Of a DNA stretch of 64,000 bases, positions 35,191 to 44,732 are shown piece by piece (the first letter of the stretch is position 1; the number at the start of each line of letters is the position of its first letter). Source of the stretch: Streptomyces pristinaespiralis (lineage in GTDB: Bacteria; Actinomycetota; Actinomycetes; Streptomycetales; Streptomycetaceae). The stretch is from assembly GCF_001278075.1 (NCBI RefSeq), contig NZ_CP011340.1, forward strand, positions 806,001-870,000, read 5' to 3'. The notes under the pieces are model-generated. The model did not search any database, was not told the origin of the DNA, and saw nothing but the letters and a program-made list of their open reading frames with translations. The position numbers and the translations under genes were made by a program.

Positions 35191-35811
35191 GGCATTTCTA
35201 TGGTGTGTCGCCGTCAATTCACCTGATCGTCCGCACAGTCCCTCAGCCGGTCGACATCACGAATATCGACGAATGGGCGCACTGTCGGCAACCGGAGCCG
35301 ATCCTCCCCGTGGGTCATTTATCGCCGGCGGGGCCGTTTTCCTAACGCGCGGGTTGCCGGCCGGCGGCCCTTCGGGCGACCCGTAGCCGCAGAGGAGGGG
35401 CTCCACGAGTGTTGTCCGACGGATGAGCGGGGTGGCGGTGCGGGCCCACGTACGTACGGCGAGCCGGACCGCCGGCTCTCGGGGCACGCCGATCCCCGCC
35501 GCCTCGGCACGCCTTCCTCGGGTCTCGGCTCGCGCCTCGTTCGACGGGCAGGGCACGCCTTGCTCACCGCACCGGCCGGTTGCCGCCATGAGGTTTTACC
35601 GATTGCGTCGCGATACATCATGCACAGGCACTCTGATCTGGGCTTTTACGTTGAGACGAAAGAGCATTGTCGCCACTGGCGATCCGGTGGAAGCGTGCTC
35701 ACGCGCTGGGTGAATCCCTCGGGCCTGACTCAGCCATCGCTGGGTCGTCGAGACGCGAGCACATCGAGCACGCGGTGACGGCCCGCCTACTCAGTCCAGA
35801 AGGAGAACGGA
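35191..35811. other. Gene-free stretch of about 620 bp
   Basis: It lies between divergent genes. GC content is lower than in flanking genes (e.g. around 35580-35670), and frames are short and unconvincing. A strong ribosome-binding site (AAGGAG) at its right end belongs to the secreted-protein gene. No other element was recognised. Confidence 0.4.
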
Positions 35812-36381
35812 ATGATCTTCCGCACGACACGAGGTCGGCTGGCCGGCGCCTTGATCGCCGCCTGCGCGACAGGGGCCATGGCACTGAGCTCATCACCCGC
35901 CTCGGCAAAAGTGTCCGACGGTTACATTCGCGGCTACGACATGGTCGAGGGCGACTGGTCGGACGAGGGAGTCATCTCCGCCGGCGAGTACAGCAGTTCC
36001 ACTGCCACCTGCATGTGGCAGCGGATCCTGCGGGCCCACGGTGCTCCCAAACCGAGCGGCCTGCTGTTCAGCGAGTCGGACATCGACGGCCACTTCGGGC
36101 CCAACACCACCCACGCGACGAAGTGGCTCCAGTGGAAGTTCGGCCTGGTCGACTCCCCTTCCAAGGCCGACGGCCGCGTGGGCCCCAACACATTTCGCGC
36201 GGCGCAGAAGTATCTGGTACGGACGGGCGGCATCACCACACCGGGCTCCACGGTCTACTTCAGGTACGAAGGATGGCGGTACGGCACGAACATGAGCCGA
36301 AACGGCCAAGGGATTTACGTGTTCCAAGACGGAACCGACCACGCGCGTCAGGCCAACTACGACTCCAACGAGTGTGACTGA
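35812..36381 (+). CDS. Secreted peptidoglycan-binding-like protein
   Basis: A 189-residue exported protein with a Sec signal peptide (LAGALIAACATGAMALSSSP, cleavage near ASA-K). A domain follows that resembles PG_binding_1 repeats: TCMWQRILRAHG, DIDGHFGPNTTHATKWLQWK and KADGRVGPNTFRAAQKYLV fit the DGxFGPxTxxAxxxxQ pattern twice. The C-terminal 60 residues are unrecognised. AAGGAG lies 8 bases before the ATG. The pattern suggests non-catalytic wall binding; such proteins are common Streptomyces exoproteins. Confidence 0.85.
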   Translation: MIFRTTRGRLAGALIAACATGAMALSSSPASAKVSDGYIRGYDMVEGDWSDEGVISAGEYSSSTATCMWQRILRAHGAPKPSGLLFSESDIDGHFGPNTTHATKWLQWKFGLVDSPSKADGRVGPNTFRAAQKYLVRTGGITTPGSTVYFRYEGWRYGTNMSRNGQGIYVFQDGTDHARQANYDSNECD

Positions 36382-36842
36382 CCGCGGCGTTCGCACCCCC
36401 CAACGCCCGGGCTGAGGCAGCGGAGCACGCCGGGGCGGACCCGGCCTTGACGCCGGCCCCGGGGAGCGGTGGGCCGGCCGGGCTCTGCGGCCCCGGCCGG
36501 CCGGCACCGGATCGGCCACCGGCCCGAGTCCGTAGTGCGGGTGGAAGGCGTGGCAGTCATGCACCACGGTCAACGCGTGCGGGATCTTCTTGGGCGGACC
36601 CGGCGGCCGCAACGTGCATCACTGTCTTCGGGTGCCCACCCTCTGTTGAGGGTCCCCCCTGGTCTCGCCGGCCTCGGTCCGACCAGTTGGAAAGCACGTG
36701 CCTCGGTCGAGCTGGCTCAAGTTGGTGCGCCTGTATGCCGTGACCAGCAGCACCCGGTCCTCCACCGACAGGCTCCACGGTCGAGCCTCTGCGGACCGCC
36801 TCAGCTCCTTCGTGCCGCAGCTCTGTCACCAGGCGTGCCGAC
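36382..36842. other. Gene-free stretch of about 460 bp
   Basis: Only overlapping shadow frames without ribosome-binding sites are present. GC-rich inverted stretches around 36470-36510 may terminate the secreted-protein gene. No other element was identified. Confidence 0.35.
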
Positions 36843-37277
36843 TCACTTGTTGGCCAGCCGCAGATCCCCGGACCACGTGTCACACCGAACGCGGCCAGAG
36901 CCGAAGGTGATCTCCAGCGCGAGCCGCCCGTTCTCCGGGGCACCCTCTTCTCTGACGGCCAGCACCGTCTCGCCGAGGTGATCCGCGAACGGGGTCTCGC
37001 CCTCGATCGGCGCCACCGCGACGCGGCCTGACTCCGCCATGTCGTATCCCGCGAAGGGGACCTCCTGCTCCACGATCAGGCACCAGTCCGAACCGGTCGT
37101 GATGCGCGTGGTGACGGCCTCACTGTCGATCAGCCATACGTCCAGCGGGCCGGACGGAGCCCCCACGCCGTACAGATGCCACGAAGCCACCACTTGCTCA
37201 AGACGCCGACCCACCAGGTAGTCAGGACGCCCACCGACCCCGTGCAACGGGCACTTGCCCACCCTCTTCAACTCCAC
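36843..37277 (-). CDS. Hypothetical protein, 144 residues
   Basis: No named family. The protein has a mainly beta architecture (GGRPDYLVGRRLEQVVASWH, GPLDVWLIDSEAVTTRITTG, WCLIVEQEVPFAGYDMAESG, LALEITFGSGRVRCDTWSGD). The pattern of strands with a central WLID and ITFGSGRV resembles small stand-alone domains found in actinobacteria and sometimes in immunity-type proteins. The ATG follows a CGGGTGGAGTTG-like context. Function is unknown. Confidence 0.6.
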   Translation of the reverse strand: MELKRVGKCPLHGVGGRPDYLVGRRLEQVVASWHLYGVGAPSGPLDVWLIDSEAVTTRITTGSDWCLIVEQEVPFAGYDMAESGRVAVAPIEGETPFADHLGETVLAVREEGAPENGRLALEITFGSGRVRCDTWSGDLRLANK

Positions 37278-37365
37278 CCGCCGACCGTACCGTCAAGCAA
37301 ACGCCCAGCTCACACCCTTAGACGGGACAATCCTTCGTTCACTCTGACGAGACCCGCACGCCACG

Positions 37366-37912
37366 TCAGAACTCGATGATGGCCCGTCCAAGGATCTGCC
37401 CCTCCTCCAATGCGACCCGGGCCTCCTCGATCTGGTCCAGGGAATAGCGGTTGGTCACCAGCTTCTCCAGCGGGAACTTTCCCTCACGGACCCATTCCAT
37501 GAAGAGCGGGAAGTCGGTGTCGGGCACCGTGGCACCGAGACTTCCGCGGTAGTGGCGTTGGTACAGGAGGATCTCGTTCAGGTCGACCGAGACATCGGAG
37601 ACAGGAATGCCCAGGAGTACCGCCATGCCGCATCTGGAGAGCGGTCGTCGGCGCGCCGACCGCGTCCATGGCGTAGTCGACTCCGCCAGGCACGATCTCC
37701 CGAATCGCCTTCACCGGGTCTGCGTTCGAGGCATTGATGGTGTGGGTGGCGCCGAACTCCTTCGCGAACTGCAGCTTATGGTCAAGCAGGTCCACCGCGA
37801 TGATGGGATCGGCGCCGGCGGCCGCCGCGGCGGCGAGCGCCGACAGACCGACACCGCCGACGCCGAACACGGCCACCGACTGGCCGGGCTCGACCTTCGC
37901 CGTGTGCAGCAC
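37366..37912 (-). pseudogene. Zinc-type alcohol dehydrogenase, 5'-truncated and frameshifted
   Basis: The nucleotide-binding half of a medium-chain alcohol dehydrogenase is recognisable: VLHTAKVEPGQSVAVFGVGG then VGLSALAAAAAAGADPIIAV, ending with GVDYAMDAVGAPTTALQM. Near 37627-37640 the frame breaks. The C-terminal part (VSVDLNEILLYQRHYRGSLG and LEEGQILGRAIIEF) continues in another frame to the stop. The catalytic zinc-binding N-terminal domain is absent; upstream sequence is unrelated. It is non-functional as it stands. Confidence 0.85.
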
Positions 37913-38121
37913 GGGAGGGGGGAACGGCGACGATCGCGGATCGGCGGCCTGCGAGCGCCTGGCGGGTCGACGCGAGGCGATCGGTGCACCGCGCACATGC
38001 GCGCATCTTCACCCACTCGCACCAGCGCGCCCCTGACCACCTCGCGTCCCCCGGAGCCCTCTGCCAGCGTTGGGACGAGGGTGAACCGCGATGTCCGCGT
38101 TTCCGGGGAGAGCGAGGCTTC

Positions 38122-39948
38122 ATGTACGACCCCGATCCACCGTTCCGGCCGGTCCGCAGAGTGGACGGGTACCTGCCACTGGAGGACCTCGGGCTCATCG
38201 GCGACGGCACGACCTCCGCGCTGGTCGGACTCGACGGGTCCATTCCCTGGATGTGCCTGCCCCGGTTCGACTCGGAGCCGTTGTTCTGCGGACTTCTGGA
38301 CCACGGCCGTGGCGGGCACTTCACCGTCGCGCCCGACGATCTGGTCGAGGCCCGGCAGTGGTACGCGCCCGACACCGGGGTGCTCACCACCGACCTGCGG
38401 ACCCCCGACGGCGTCGTACGGCTGACCGATGCCCTCACGCTCCGCCCGGGCGCCGACCTCACCGACGACACTCCCGCCGGGCGCGCCGAGCTCGTACGCT
38501 CGGCCCAGGTCCTGTCCGGTCGGGTCCGGCTGAGGGCGGACCTGGAGCCCAGGGGCGGTGCGCAGGCGCGCGCCCTGTTCAGCGGGGTCGAGGTGCGGCC
38601 GTACCGGCAGCCCGGGCTGAGGCTCCATCTGCGCTGCAACCTCCCCCTCGAGGGCCTCCGCAACAGCTACGACATGCAGCAGGGTGACCGCCTCGACCTG
38701 GTTCTGTCCTGGGGGCGCTTCCACCGTCACCACCGCTTCGACACCGACGCCATGCTCTCCGCGACCGGTGAGGCGTGGCATCGCTGGATGGCTCGGTTCA
38801 CCTACGAGGGCCCTGAGGAGCCCCTGGTCAGGCGGGCCGCGCTCACCCTGAAGATGTGCGACGACTGGTCCAACGGCTCGCTCGTCGCCGCGCCCACCTC
38901 CTCCCTCCCCGCCCCCATCGGCGGCATCCGGAACTGGGACTACCGCTACACCTGGATCCGGGACGCGGCCTTCGCCGTGTTCGCGCTGCGGCGTATCGGA
39001 TTCCAGGGCGAGGCCGACTCGTTCCTCGGCTGGGTCCTCGACGCGTTCGAGCAGAGTGGACGTCCCCGCATCATGTACACCCTCGACGGGCTCACGGTCC
39101 CTGACGAGGTGGTGGACCCCGAGCTGGAGGGATACCGGCGCTCGGCCCCCGTGCGCTGGGGCAACGGCGCCACCGACCAGCGACAGCACGATGTCTACGG
39201 CGAGATCCTCGACTGCGCCGACCAGTGGCTGCTGGCCGGAGGAGAGATCCAGCCCGCCCTGTGGTCCAGCCTGGCCGGGCTGGCGGACCAGGCGGCCACC
39301 GCCTGGCGTCAGCCGGACCAGGGCATCTGGGAGGTGCGCAACGAGGGCGGTGTCTTCACCTACTCGGCGGGCCTGTGCCATGTGGCCCTGGACCGGGCGG
39401 TGCGGATCGCCGAGCGGCACGGGCTGCCCGGACGCGTCGACGAGTGGCGGACCTCGGCCGACGAACTGCGTGAACTGATCCTGAACCGTTCCTGGGACGA
39501 GGACGCGCAGACACTGAGCGTGGGGCTCTCCGGCGGAGGCGCCCTCGACGCCAGCCTGCTCGCCCTGCCGCTGCGCGGGGTCGTCCCGGTCGACCACCCC
39601 CGGATGGTGGCGACGACGGCCGCTGTGGCCGACCGTCTGTCGGCGGGCGACGGCCTGCTCTACCGCTACCTGCACGACGAGTCCCCTGACGGTCTCGCCG
39701 GTGACGAGGGGGCGTTCCTGCTGTGCAGCTTCTGGCTGGTCGACAACCTGGCCGGCCAGGGCCGGCTGGACGAGGCCGAGGAGCTGTACGCGTCCCTGTG
39801 CGCACGGGCAAGCCCGACCGGGCTCCTCTCGGAGCAGATCCATCCGTCCACGGGTGCGTTCGTGGGGAACTTCCCCCAGGCGTTCAGCCATATCGGGATC
39901 ATCGCAAGCGGAGTGAACCTCGGCCGTGCACGGGCAGGCGATCGGTGA
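38122..39948 (+). CDS. Glycoside hydrolase family 15 protein (glucoamylase/trehalase type)
   Basis: A 608-residue cytoplasmic GH15 enzyme, a class that cleaves alpha-glucosidic bonds by inversion (glucoamylases and actinobacterial trehalases). An N-terminal beta domain (YLPLEDLGLIGDGTTSALVG) precedes the (alpha/alpha)6 barrel from about 250. Substrate-binding and catalytic regions are GGIRNWDYRYTWIRDAAFAV, the general acid Glu in DQGIWEVR and the general base Glu in LLSEQIHPSTGAF. No signal peptide is present. Length agrees with the family. The start is the ATG after GAGCGAGG, next to the ADH remnant. Trehalose or glycogen-derived sugars are plausible substrates; the sequence does not decide between them. 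Confidence 0.92.
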   Translation: MYDPDPPFRPVRRVDGYLPLEDLGLIGDGTTSALVGLDGSIPWMCLPRFDSEPLFCGLLDHGRGGHFTVAPDDLVEARQWYAPDTGVLTTDLRTPDGVVRLTDALTLRPGADLTDDTPAGRAELVRSAQVLSGRVRLRADLEPRGGAQARALFSGVEVRPYRQPGLRLHLRCNLPLEGLRNSYDMQQGDRLDLVLSWGRFHRHHRFDTDAMLSATGEAWHRWMARFTYEGPEEPLVRRAALTLKMCDDWSNGSLVAAPTSSLPAPIGGIRNWDYRYTWIRDAAFAVFALRRIGFQGEADSFLGWVLDAFEQSGRPRIMYTLDGLTVPDEVVDPELEGYRRSAPVRWGNGATDQRQHDVYGEILDCADQWLLAGGEIQPALWSSLAGLADQAATAWRQPDQGIWEVRNEGGVFTYSAGLCHVALDRAVRIAERHGLPGRVDEWRTSADELRELILNRSWDEDAQTLSVGLSGGGALDASLLALPLRGVVPVDHPRMVATTAAVADRLSAGDGLLYRYLHDESPDGLAGDEGAFLLCSFWLVDNLAGQGRLDEAEELYASLCARASPTGLLSEQIHPSTGAFVGNFPQAFSHIGIIASGVNLGRARAGDR

Positions 39949-40134
39949 GCGGCCAGGTTCCGCCCTGATACTTCGCGGGACGAACCTGCCTCGACCCGTC
40001 CGTCGCGGCTGACGGGCCTTCAGCTTCTGCCGGGCCGGGAAGAGCTCGGCGCAGAAGCCCCAGGGATACGCGGGAGTCGCGTGCTTCTCGTGTTACGTGG
40101 GAGCCAAAAGGCGCCGCTCAGCGTGATAGGTGGC

Positions 40135-40689
40135 ATGGGACCACCAGATGAACCGCACGGCGGCGCGGGCGCGGACGCGTACGAGTTCGACGCCTTCTAC
40201 GCCGCGAGCGTCGGCCGGCTCATCGGCCAGCTGTACGCGATGACGGGCGACCTCGCCGAGGCGCAGGATGTCGTACAGGAGGCCTTCGTCCGGGCTTGGG
40301 AGCGCCGGGGCGAGCTGGACCTGAACGGCGCTCCCGAGGCATGGGTGCGCACGGTGGCCTGGCGGCTGGCGGTCAGCCGATGGCGGCGGGTGCGCACCGC
40401 GCTCTCCTTCGTCCGCCGGCAGGGCCCACCGGCCACGGTTCCGCCACCGGAGCCGCACCACGTGCTGCTGGTTCAGGCGCTGCGACAGATCCCCGAGGCA
40501 CAACGAAGGGCCGTGGTGCTCCACCATCTCTGCGACCTGACGGTCGAGCAGGTGGCTGCCGAGGCCGACTGCCCCGTCGGCACGGTCAAGGCGCAATTGA
40601 GCCGGGGGCGGGCGGCGTTGGCACGGCTGCTTGCGGACACTGAGCTGGATCCGCGGACGACGCGGCTGTCGGAGGTGCGTCATGGCTGA
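40135..40689 (+). CDS. SigE-family ECF sigma factor
   Basis: A 184-residue ECF (group IV) RNA polymerase sigma factor. Region 2 is seen in FDAFYAASVGRLIGQLYAMT and GDLAEAQDVVQEAFVRAWER with VAWRLAVSRWRR for -10 recognition. Region 4 is ALRQIPEAQRRAVVLHHLCD then LTVEQVAAEADCPVGTVKAQ, a helix-turn-helix for the -35. ATG at 40135 starts near the conserved region; an in-frame upstream start at 40081 would add 18 residues. The downstream anti-sigma-like gene overlaps it by 8 bases. Confidence 0.9.
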   Translation: MGPPDEPHGGAGADAYEFDAFYAASVGRLIGQLYAMTGDLAEAQDVVQEAFVRAWERRGELDLNGAPEAWVRTVAWRLAVSRWRRVRTALSFVRRQGPPATVPPPEPHHVLLVQALRQIPEAQRRAVVLHHLCDLTVEQVAAEADCPVGTVKAQLSRGRAALARLLADTELDPRTTRLSEVRHG

Positions 40690-41266
40690 CGAGACCGGAC
40701 TGGATATCTACCTGGCCGACCTCGCCGAGTCGGGCCGGCGCCACACGTCGCCACTTGCCGCAGATCGGATCCGGGCGCGTGGTGAGCAGCGCCTGCGCCG
40801 CAGGCGGGCCGCTCTGGCGTCCGGTGGTGCGCTGCTGGTCGCGGCTCTGACCGTGGGAGGGCTGTCACTGACCGGTACCGGCCGAGGGGCCGAACCGCCC
40901 GCCGTCATCCCGACGCCCACCGCTTCGCTGTTCGTGCCGCCGGCACCCGCTCCGGGTGCGGAGTACGCCAGCGAGCTGGGCTATGTGTACGGCGCGGTGG
41001 TGAAGGGCGACACGGTGCAGGTCACCGTCGAACCGGTCCGTGCCGTGCGGGGAACCGTGGCACCCGTTGGTGTGGTGCACACACTGACCCTGCCGCGGGG
41101 GACGCTGGTCGAAGCACGACAGTCGGTCGGTGGGGACCCTGCGGACGTGCGGCTGGACCGGCTGGTGAGCCGACTGGCCGCCGGGCGGCAGTGGGTGTTC
41201 GCGATCGACTACGACAGCGAGGGCCGAGTGCACTCGCTGCGGGAGGCGTACTGGCTCGCCGGGTGA
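40682..41266 (+). CDS. Membrane-anchored anti-sigma-like protein
   Basis: A 194-residue protein. A cytoplasmic N-terminal part of about 55 residues (DIYLADLAESGRRHTSPLAA, RARGEQRLRRRRA) is followed by one membrane helix (ALASGGALLVAALTVGGLSL) and an extracytoplasmic domain with a Pro-rich linker. The overlap with the sigma gene and this topology suggest it restrains the sigma factor at the membrane, although no zinc-binding anti-sigma motif is visible. The outer domain ends VFAIDYDSEGRVHSLREAYW, which resembles the end of the next gene's product. Confidence 0.75.
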   Translation: MADETGLDIYLADLAESGRRHTSPLAADRIRARGEQRLRRRRAALASGGALLVAALTVGGLSLTGTGRGAEPPAVIPTPTASLFVPPAPAPGAEYASELGYVYGAVVKGDTVQVTVEPVRAVRGTVAPVGVVHTLTLPRGTLVEARQSVGGDPADVRLDRLVSRLAAGRQWVFAIDYDSEGRVHSLREAYWLAG

Positions 41267-41389
41267 GTCCGCACGGGAACTCCGGGGAGGCGGCGGCAAA
41301 CAAAGCGGATCGGCATGCAACCCGGGGGTGGGGGCTGCGCGTAGAGACCGTGTATCCGGACCACACCTGATCCCTGGGGGACCTTGACC

Positions 41390-41959
41390 ATGCGCCTTTC
41401 ACACCGCCGGGCCGCCGTGAGCTGCCTCACCGCTCTCGCCGTCAGCCTTGTCGCCCTGACGGGATGCAGTGCCGGGGGCGCCGGGCAGGCGGCCGCCGCC
41501 GCACCTGAGACATCGGCGACGCCTTCCGCGTCGGCCGCCGAGACGGGTCCGACCGCCGCGCCGGACGGCGGTGCGGCCCCGGACGACACGTCGGCGTCGC
41601 CCAGTGCGGCCCCCTGGGCAGGCACCAAGCAGTTCGTGCAGATCGACGACGCCCGGACCAGCGGTGGGCTGACGTACTTGTCGGTGCGGCCCGCCCAGAA
41701 GGAGGCGCACCCACAATTCGAGGCGTGGGTGATCGTCCCGGGCAAGGGGCCCTACACGGAGGTGCCGGTGGCCGAGGACGCCCAGGTGCTGCTCTCGGTC
41801 CCGATCGGCGACGCGAAGCACGCCGCGTCGTACTCCCAGGCCGAGTTCGTCAGCCGACTGACGGCCCAGTCGTCCTCGGCGCGCACGCTCGTCGGGTACG
41901 ACCTGAGTTTCGACGGAGAGGGGCGGGTGACCAGGCTGCAGTCGCTGTACACGTCCTGA
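41390..41959 (+). CDS. Lipoprotein related to the anti-sigma outer domain
   Basis: A 189-residue lipoprotein: signal MRLSHRRAAVSCLTALAVSL with lipobox LTGC, then a Thr/Pro/Ala/Asp linker (ETSATPSASAAETGPTAAPD) and a C-terminal domain of about 110 residues. That domain contains TYLSVRPAQKEA and AQVLLSVPIGDAKHA and ends LVGYDLSFDGEGRVTRLQSL, parallel to DYDSEGRVHSL in the upstream gene. It likely shares a fold and a ligand with the anti-sigma protein. The ATG at 41390 is preferred over a TTG two codons earlier. Confidence 0.8.
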   Translation: MRLSHRRAAVSCLTALAVSLVALTGCSAGGAGQAAAAAPETSATPSASAAETGPTAAPDGGAAPDDTSASPSAAPWAGTKQFVQIDDARTSGGLTYLSVRPAQKEAHPQFEAWVIVPGKGPYTEVPVAEDAQVLLSVPIGDAKHAASYSQAEFVSRLTAQSSSARTLVGYDLSFDGEGRVTRLQSLYTS

Positions 41960-42025
41960 ACGGGCAGGCCGGGACCTCGTCCTGGACACCGCTTCCCGGG
42001 TCGGAAGCGCGAGGTGCGACGGTAC

Positions 42026-42062
42026 TCGGTTCGGCGGGACGCGTCGCGCCCCGCCGAACCGA
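42026..42062. terminator. Bidirectional hairpin between lipoprotein and enolase genes
   Basis: A perfect 13-bp stem (TCGGTTCGGCGGG / CCCGCCGAACCGA) with an 11-nt loop lies in the 190-bp convergent gap. Confidence 0.7.
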
Positions 42063-42150
42063 CGCCGGTGGTGGAGGACGTCCTGCCGCCGGAGCCGCGC
42101 GTGTCTGGTTCATGGCGCCGAAGATCCGGTCTGTAGGGTCCGGCAGTGCC

Positions 42151-43594
<1,444 letters not shown>

Positions 43595-43618
43595 CGTCGT
43601 TTCCGGTTAAAGTGCTCC

Positions 43619-44059
43619 ATGCCCACCCTGGAAGCCGCCGCCGTCGCAGCCGAACTGCGTACCGCGATGGGCAAGCTCACCCGGCGCGTGAAGCACGAGG
43701 ACCGGATCCCGCACGGGCAGGTCGCCGTGCTCGGCGTCCTGGACCGCGACGGCGCGATGACCACCAGCGATCTCGCGACCGATCAGCGCGTACGCCCGCA
43801 GTCGATGGCCCGCGTGGTCGGCCTCCTCCTCGAACAGGGCCTGGTCACGCGCAGGGCCCACCCCACCGACGGCCGCAAGTCCCTCCTCGAGCTGTCGGAC
43901 GCCGGCCGGGCCGCGCTGGAGGCGGAGCGCGGCCGCAGGGCCGGCTGGCTGGCCATGGCCATCGAGGCCGAACTCACGCAGGACGAGCGGGAGCTGCTCG
44001 CGCGCAGCGCGGCCCTGATGGAGCGGCTGGCCGCGCGTCGCCAGGACCTGCCCGGGTGA
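43619..44059 (+). CDS. MarR-family regulator
   Basis: A 146-residue winged-helix repressor: dimer helix AAAVAAELRTAMGKLTRRVK, recognition region TTSDLATDQRVRPQSMARVV, wing RAHPTDGRKSLLELSDAGRA and a C-terminal dimer helix. TAAAGT at 43608 lies 5 bases before the ATG. This would place the transcription start at the ATG, so the mRNA may be leaderless; no ribosome-binding site is seen. It diverges from the enolase gene across the six-repeat array, which it probably binds. Confidence 0.92.
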   Translation: MPTLEAAAVAAELRTAMGKLTRRVKHEDRIPHGQVAVLGVLDRDGAMTTSDLATDQRVRPQSMARVVGLLLEQGLVTRRAHPTDGRKSLLELSDAGRAALEAERGRRAGWLAMAIEAELTQDERELLARSAALMERLAARRQDLPG

Positions 44060-44127
44060 CCGGTACCTGTTTCCGATCCCTCGCCCCAGCAAGGGTTCGG
44101 GTTCAGGAGACCGTTTAAAGTGCGGCC

Positions 44128-44619
44128 ATGGCCGTCCCTGAGATCATCCCCATTGCGTGGGAGCCGGACTGTCGCACGAGCACCATCGGCCGGTACAGCG
44201 ACGGTCGGTTCCTGGCTTCGATCACCTATGCGTTCCCCGAGGGGTTCGTGATGGGAGACGGGTGGGAGGAGCACAAGCGGCTCTACGTCGTGCTGCACAA
44301 GTTCGACCATGCAGGTCACCACCAGGGGTCCGACATCTGGTGCGCCGGTACGTGGGCGGAGCAGGTCGAGCGCCCGCGTGATGAGCACTCTGTGGTCGCC
44401 CGCGCGGAAGCACAGTTGGACGCTGTCCTCTCCTGTCTCCCGGAACGTGAGTACTGCGACATCGCGATCCGGCCCTTCCGGCTCACCGTCGACGGTGTGC
44501 TCTTCGGCCTCGTCACCGAATACCCTGCCGAGGATCAAGATGGCGAGGAAGACCGGGCTGAGTTGTATCCCGATGGGCTGAGTTTCTCCGCTCCATGGGA
44601 CGGCCGGTACGACACGTGA
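44128..44619 (+). CDS. Hypothetical protein of the group named HycA in actinobacteria
   Basis: A 163-residue soluble protein that resembles Streptomyces proteins annotated formate hydrogenlyase regulatory protein HycA (IIPIAWEPDCRTSTIGRYSD, VVLHKFDHAGHHQGSDIWCA, YCDIAIRPFRLTVDGVLFGL, ELYPDGLSFSAPWDGRYDT). That name is a loose transfer, because no hydrogenlyase genes are present. TAAAGT lies 6 bases before the ATG, again suggesting a near-leaderless transcript like the adjacent marR. Function is unknown. Confidence 0.7.
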   Translation: MAVPEIIPIAWEPDCRTSTIGRYSDGRFLASITYAFPEGFVMGDGWEEHKRLYVVLHKFDHAGHHQGSDIWCAGTWAEQVERPRDEHSVVARAEAQLDAVLSCLPEREYCDIAIRPFRLTVDGVLFGLVTEYPAEDQDGEEDRAELYPDGLSFSAPWDGRYDT

Positions 44620-44732
44620 CACCCTTGGTACGGGCGCACCCGTGACGCCGTCGGCGCTGATACTCGGCTGATGTTTCCGTTCCGTGACCCGCGGGCGGGC
44701 AACCTGGTGCGGTACCGGGCGGTCATACCGAC

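Noticed and set aside
41384..41389. TTG at 41384 as start of the second lipoprotein
   Set aside because: It adds only two residues before the ATG, and MRLSHRR gives a normal lipoprotein signal; the ATG is the better start.
43619..43700. The 13-bp repeats as a CRISPR array
   Set aside because: Repeats are 8 bp with 5-bp gaps and no cas genes; spacing and size fit an operator, not CRISPR.
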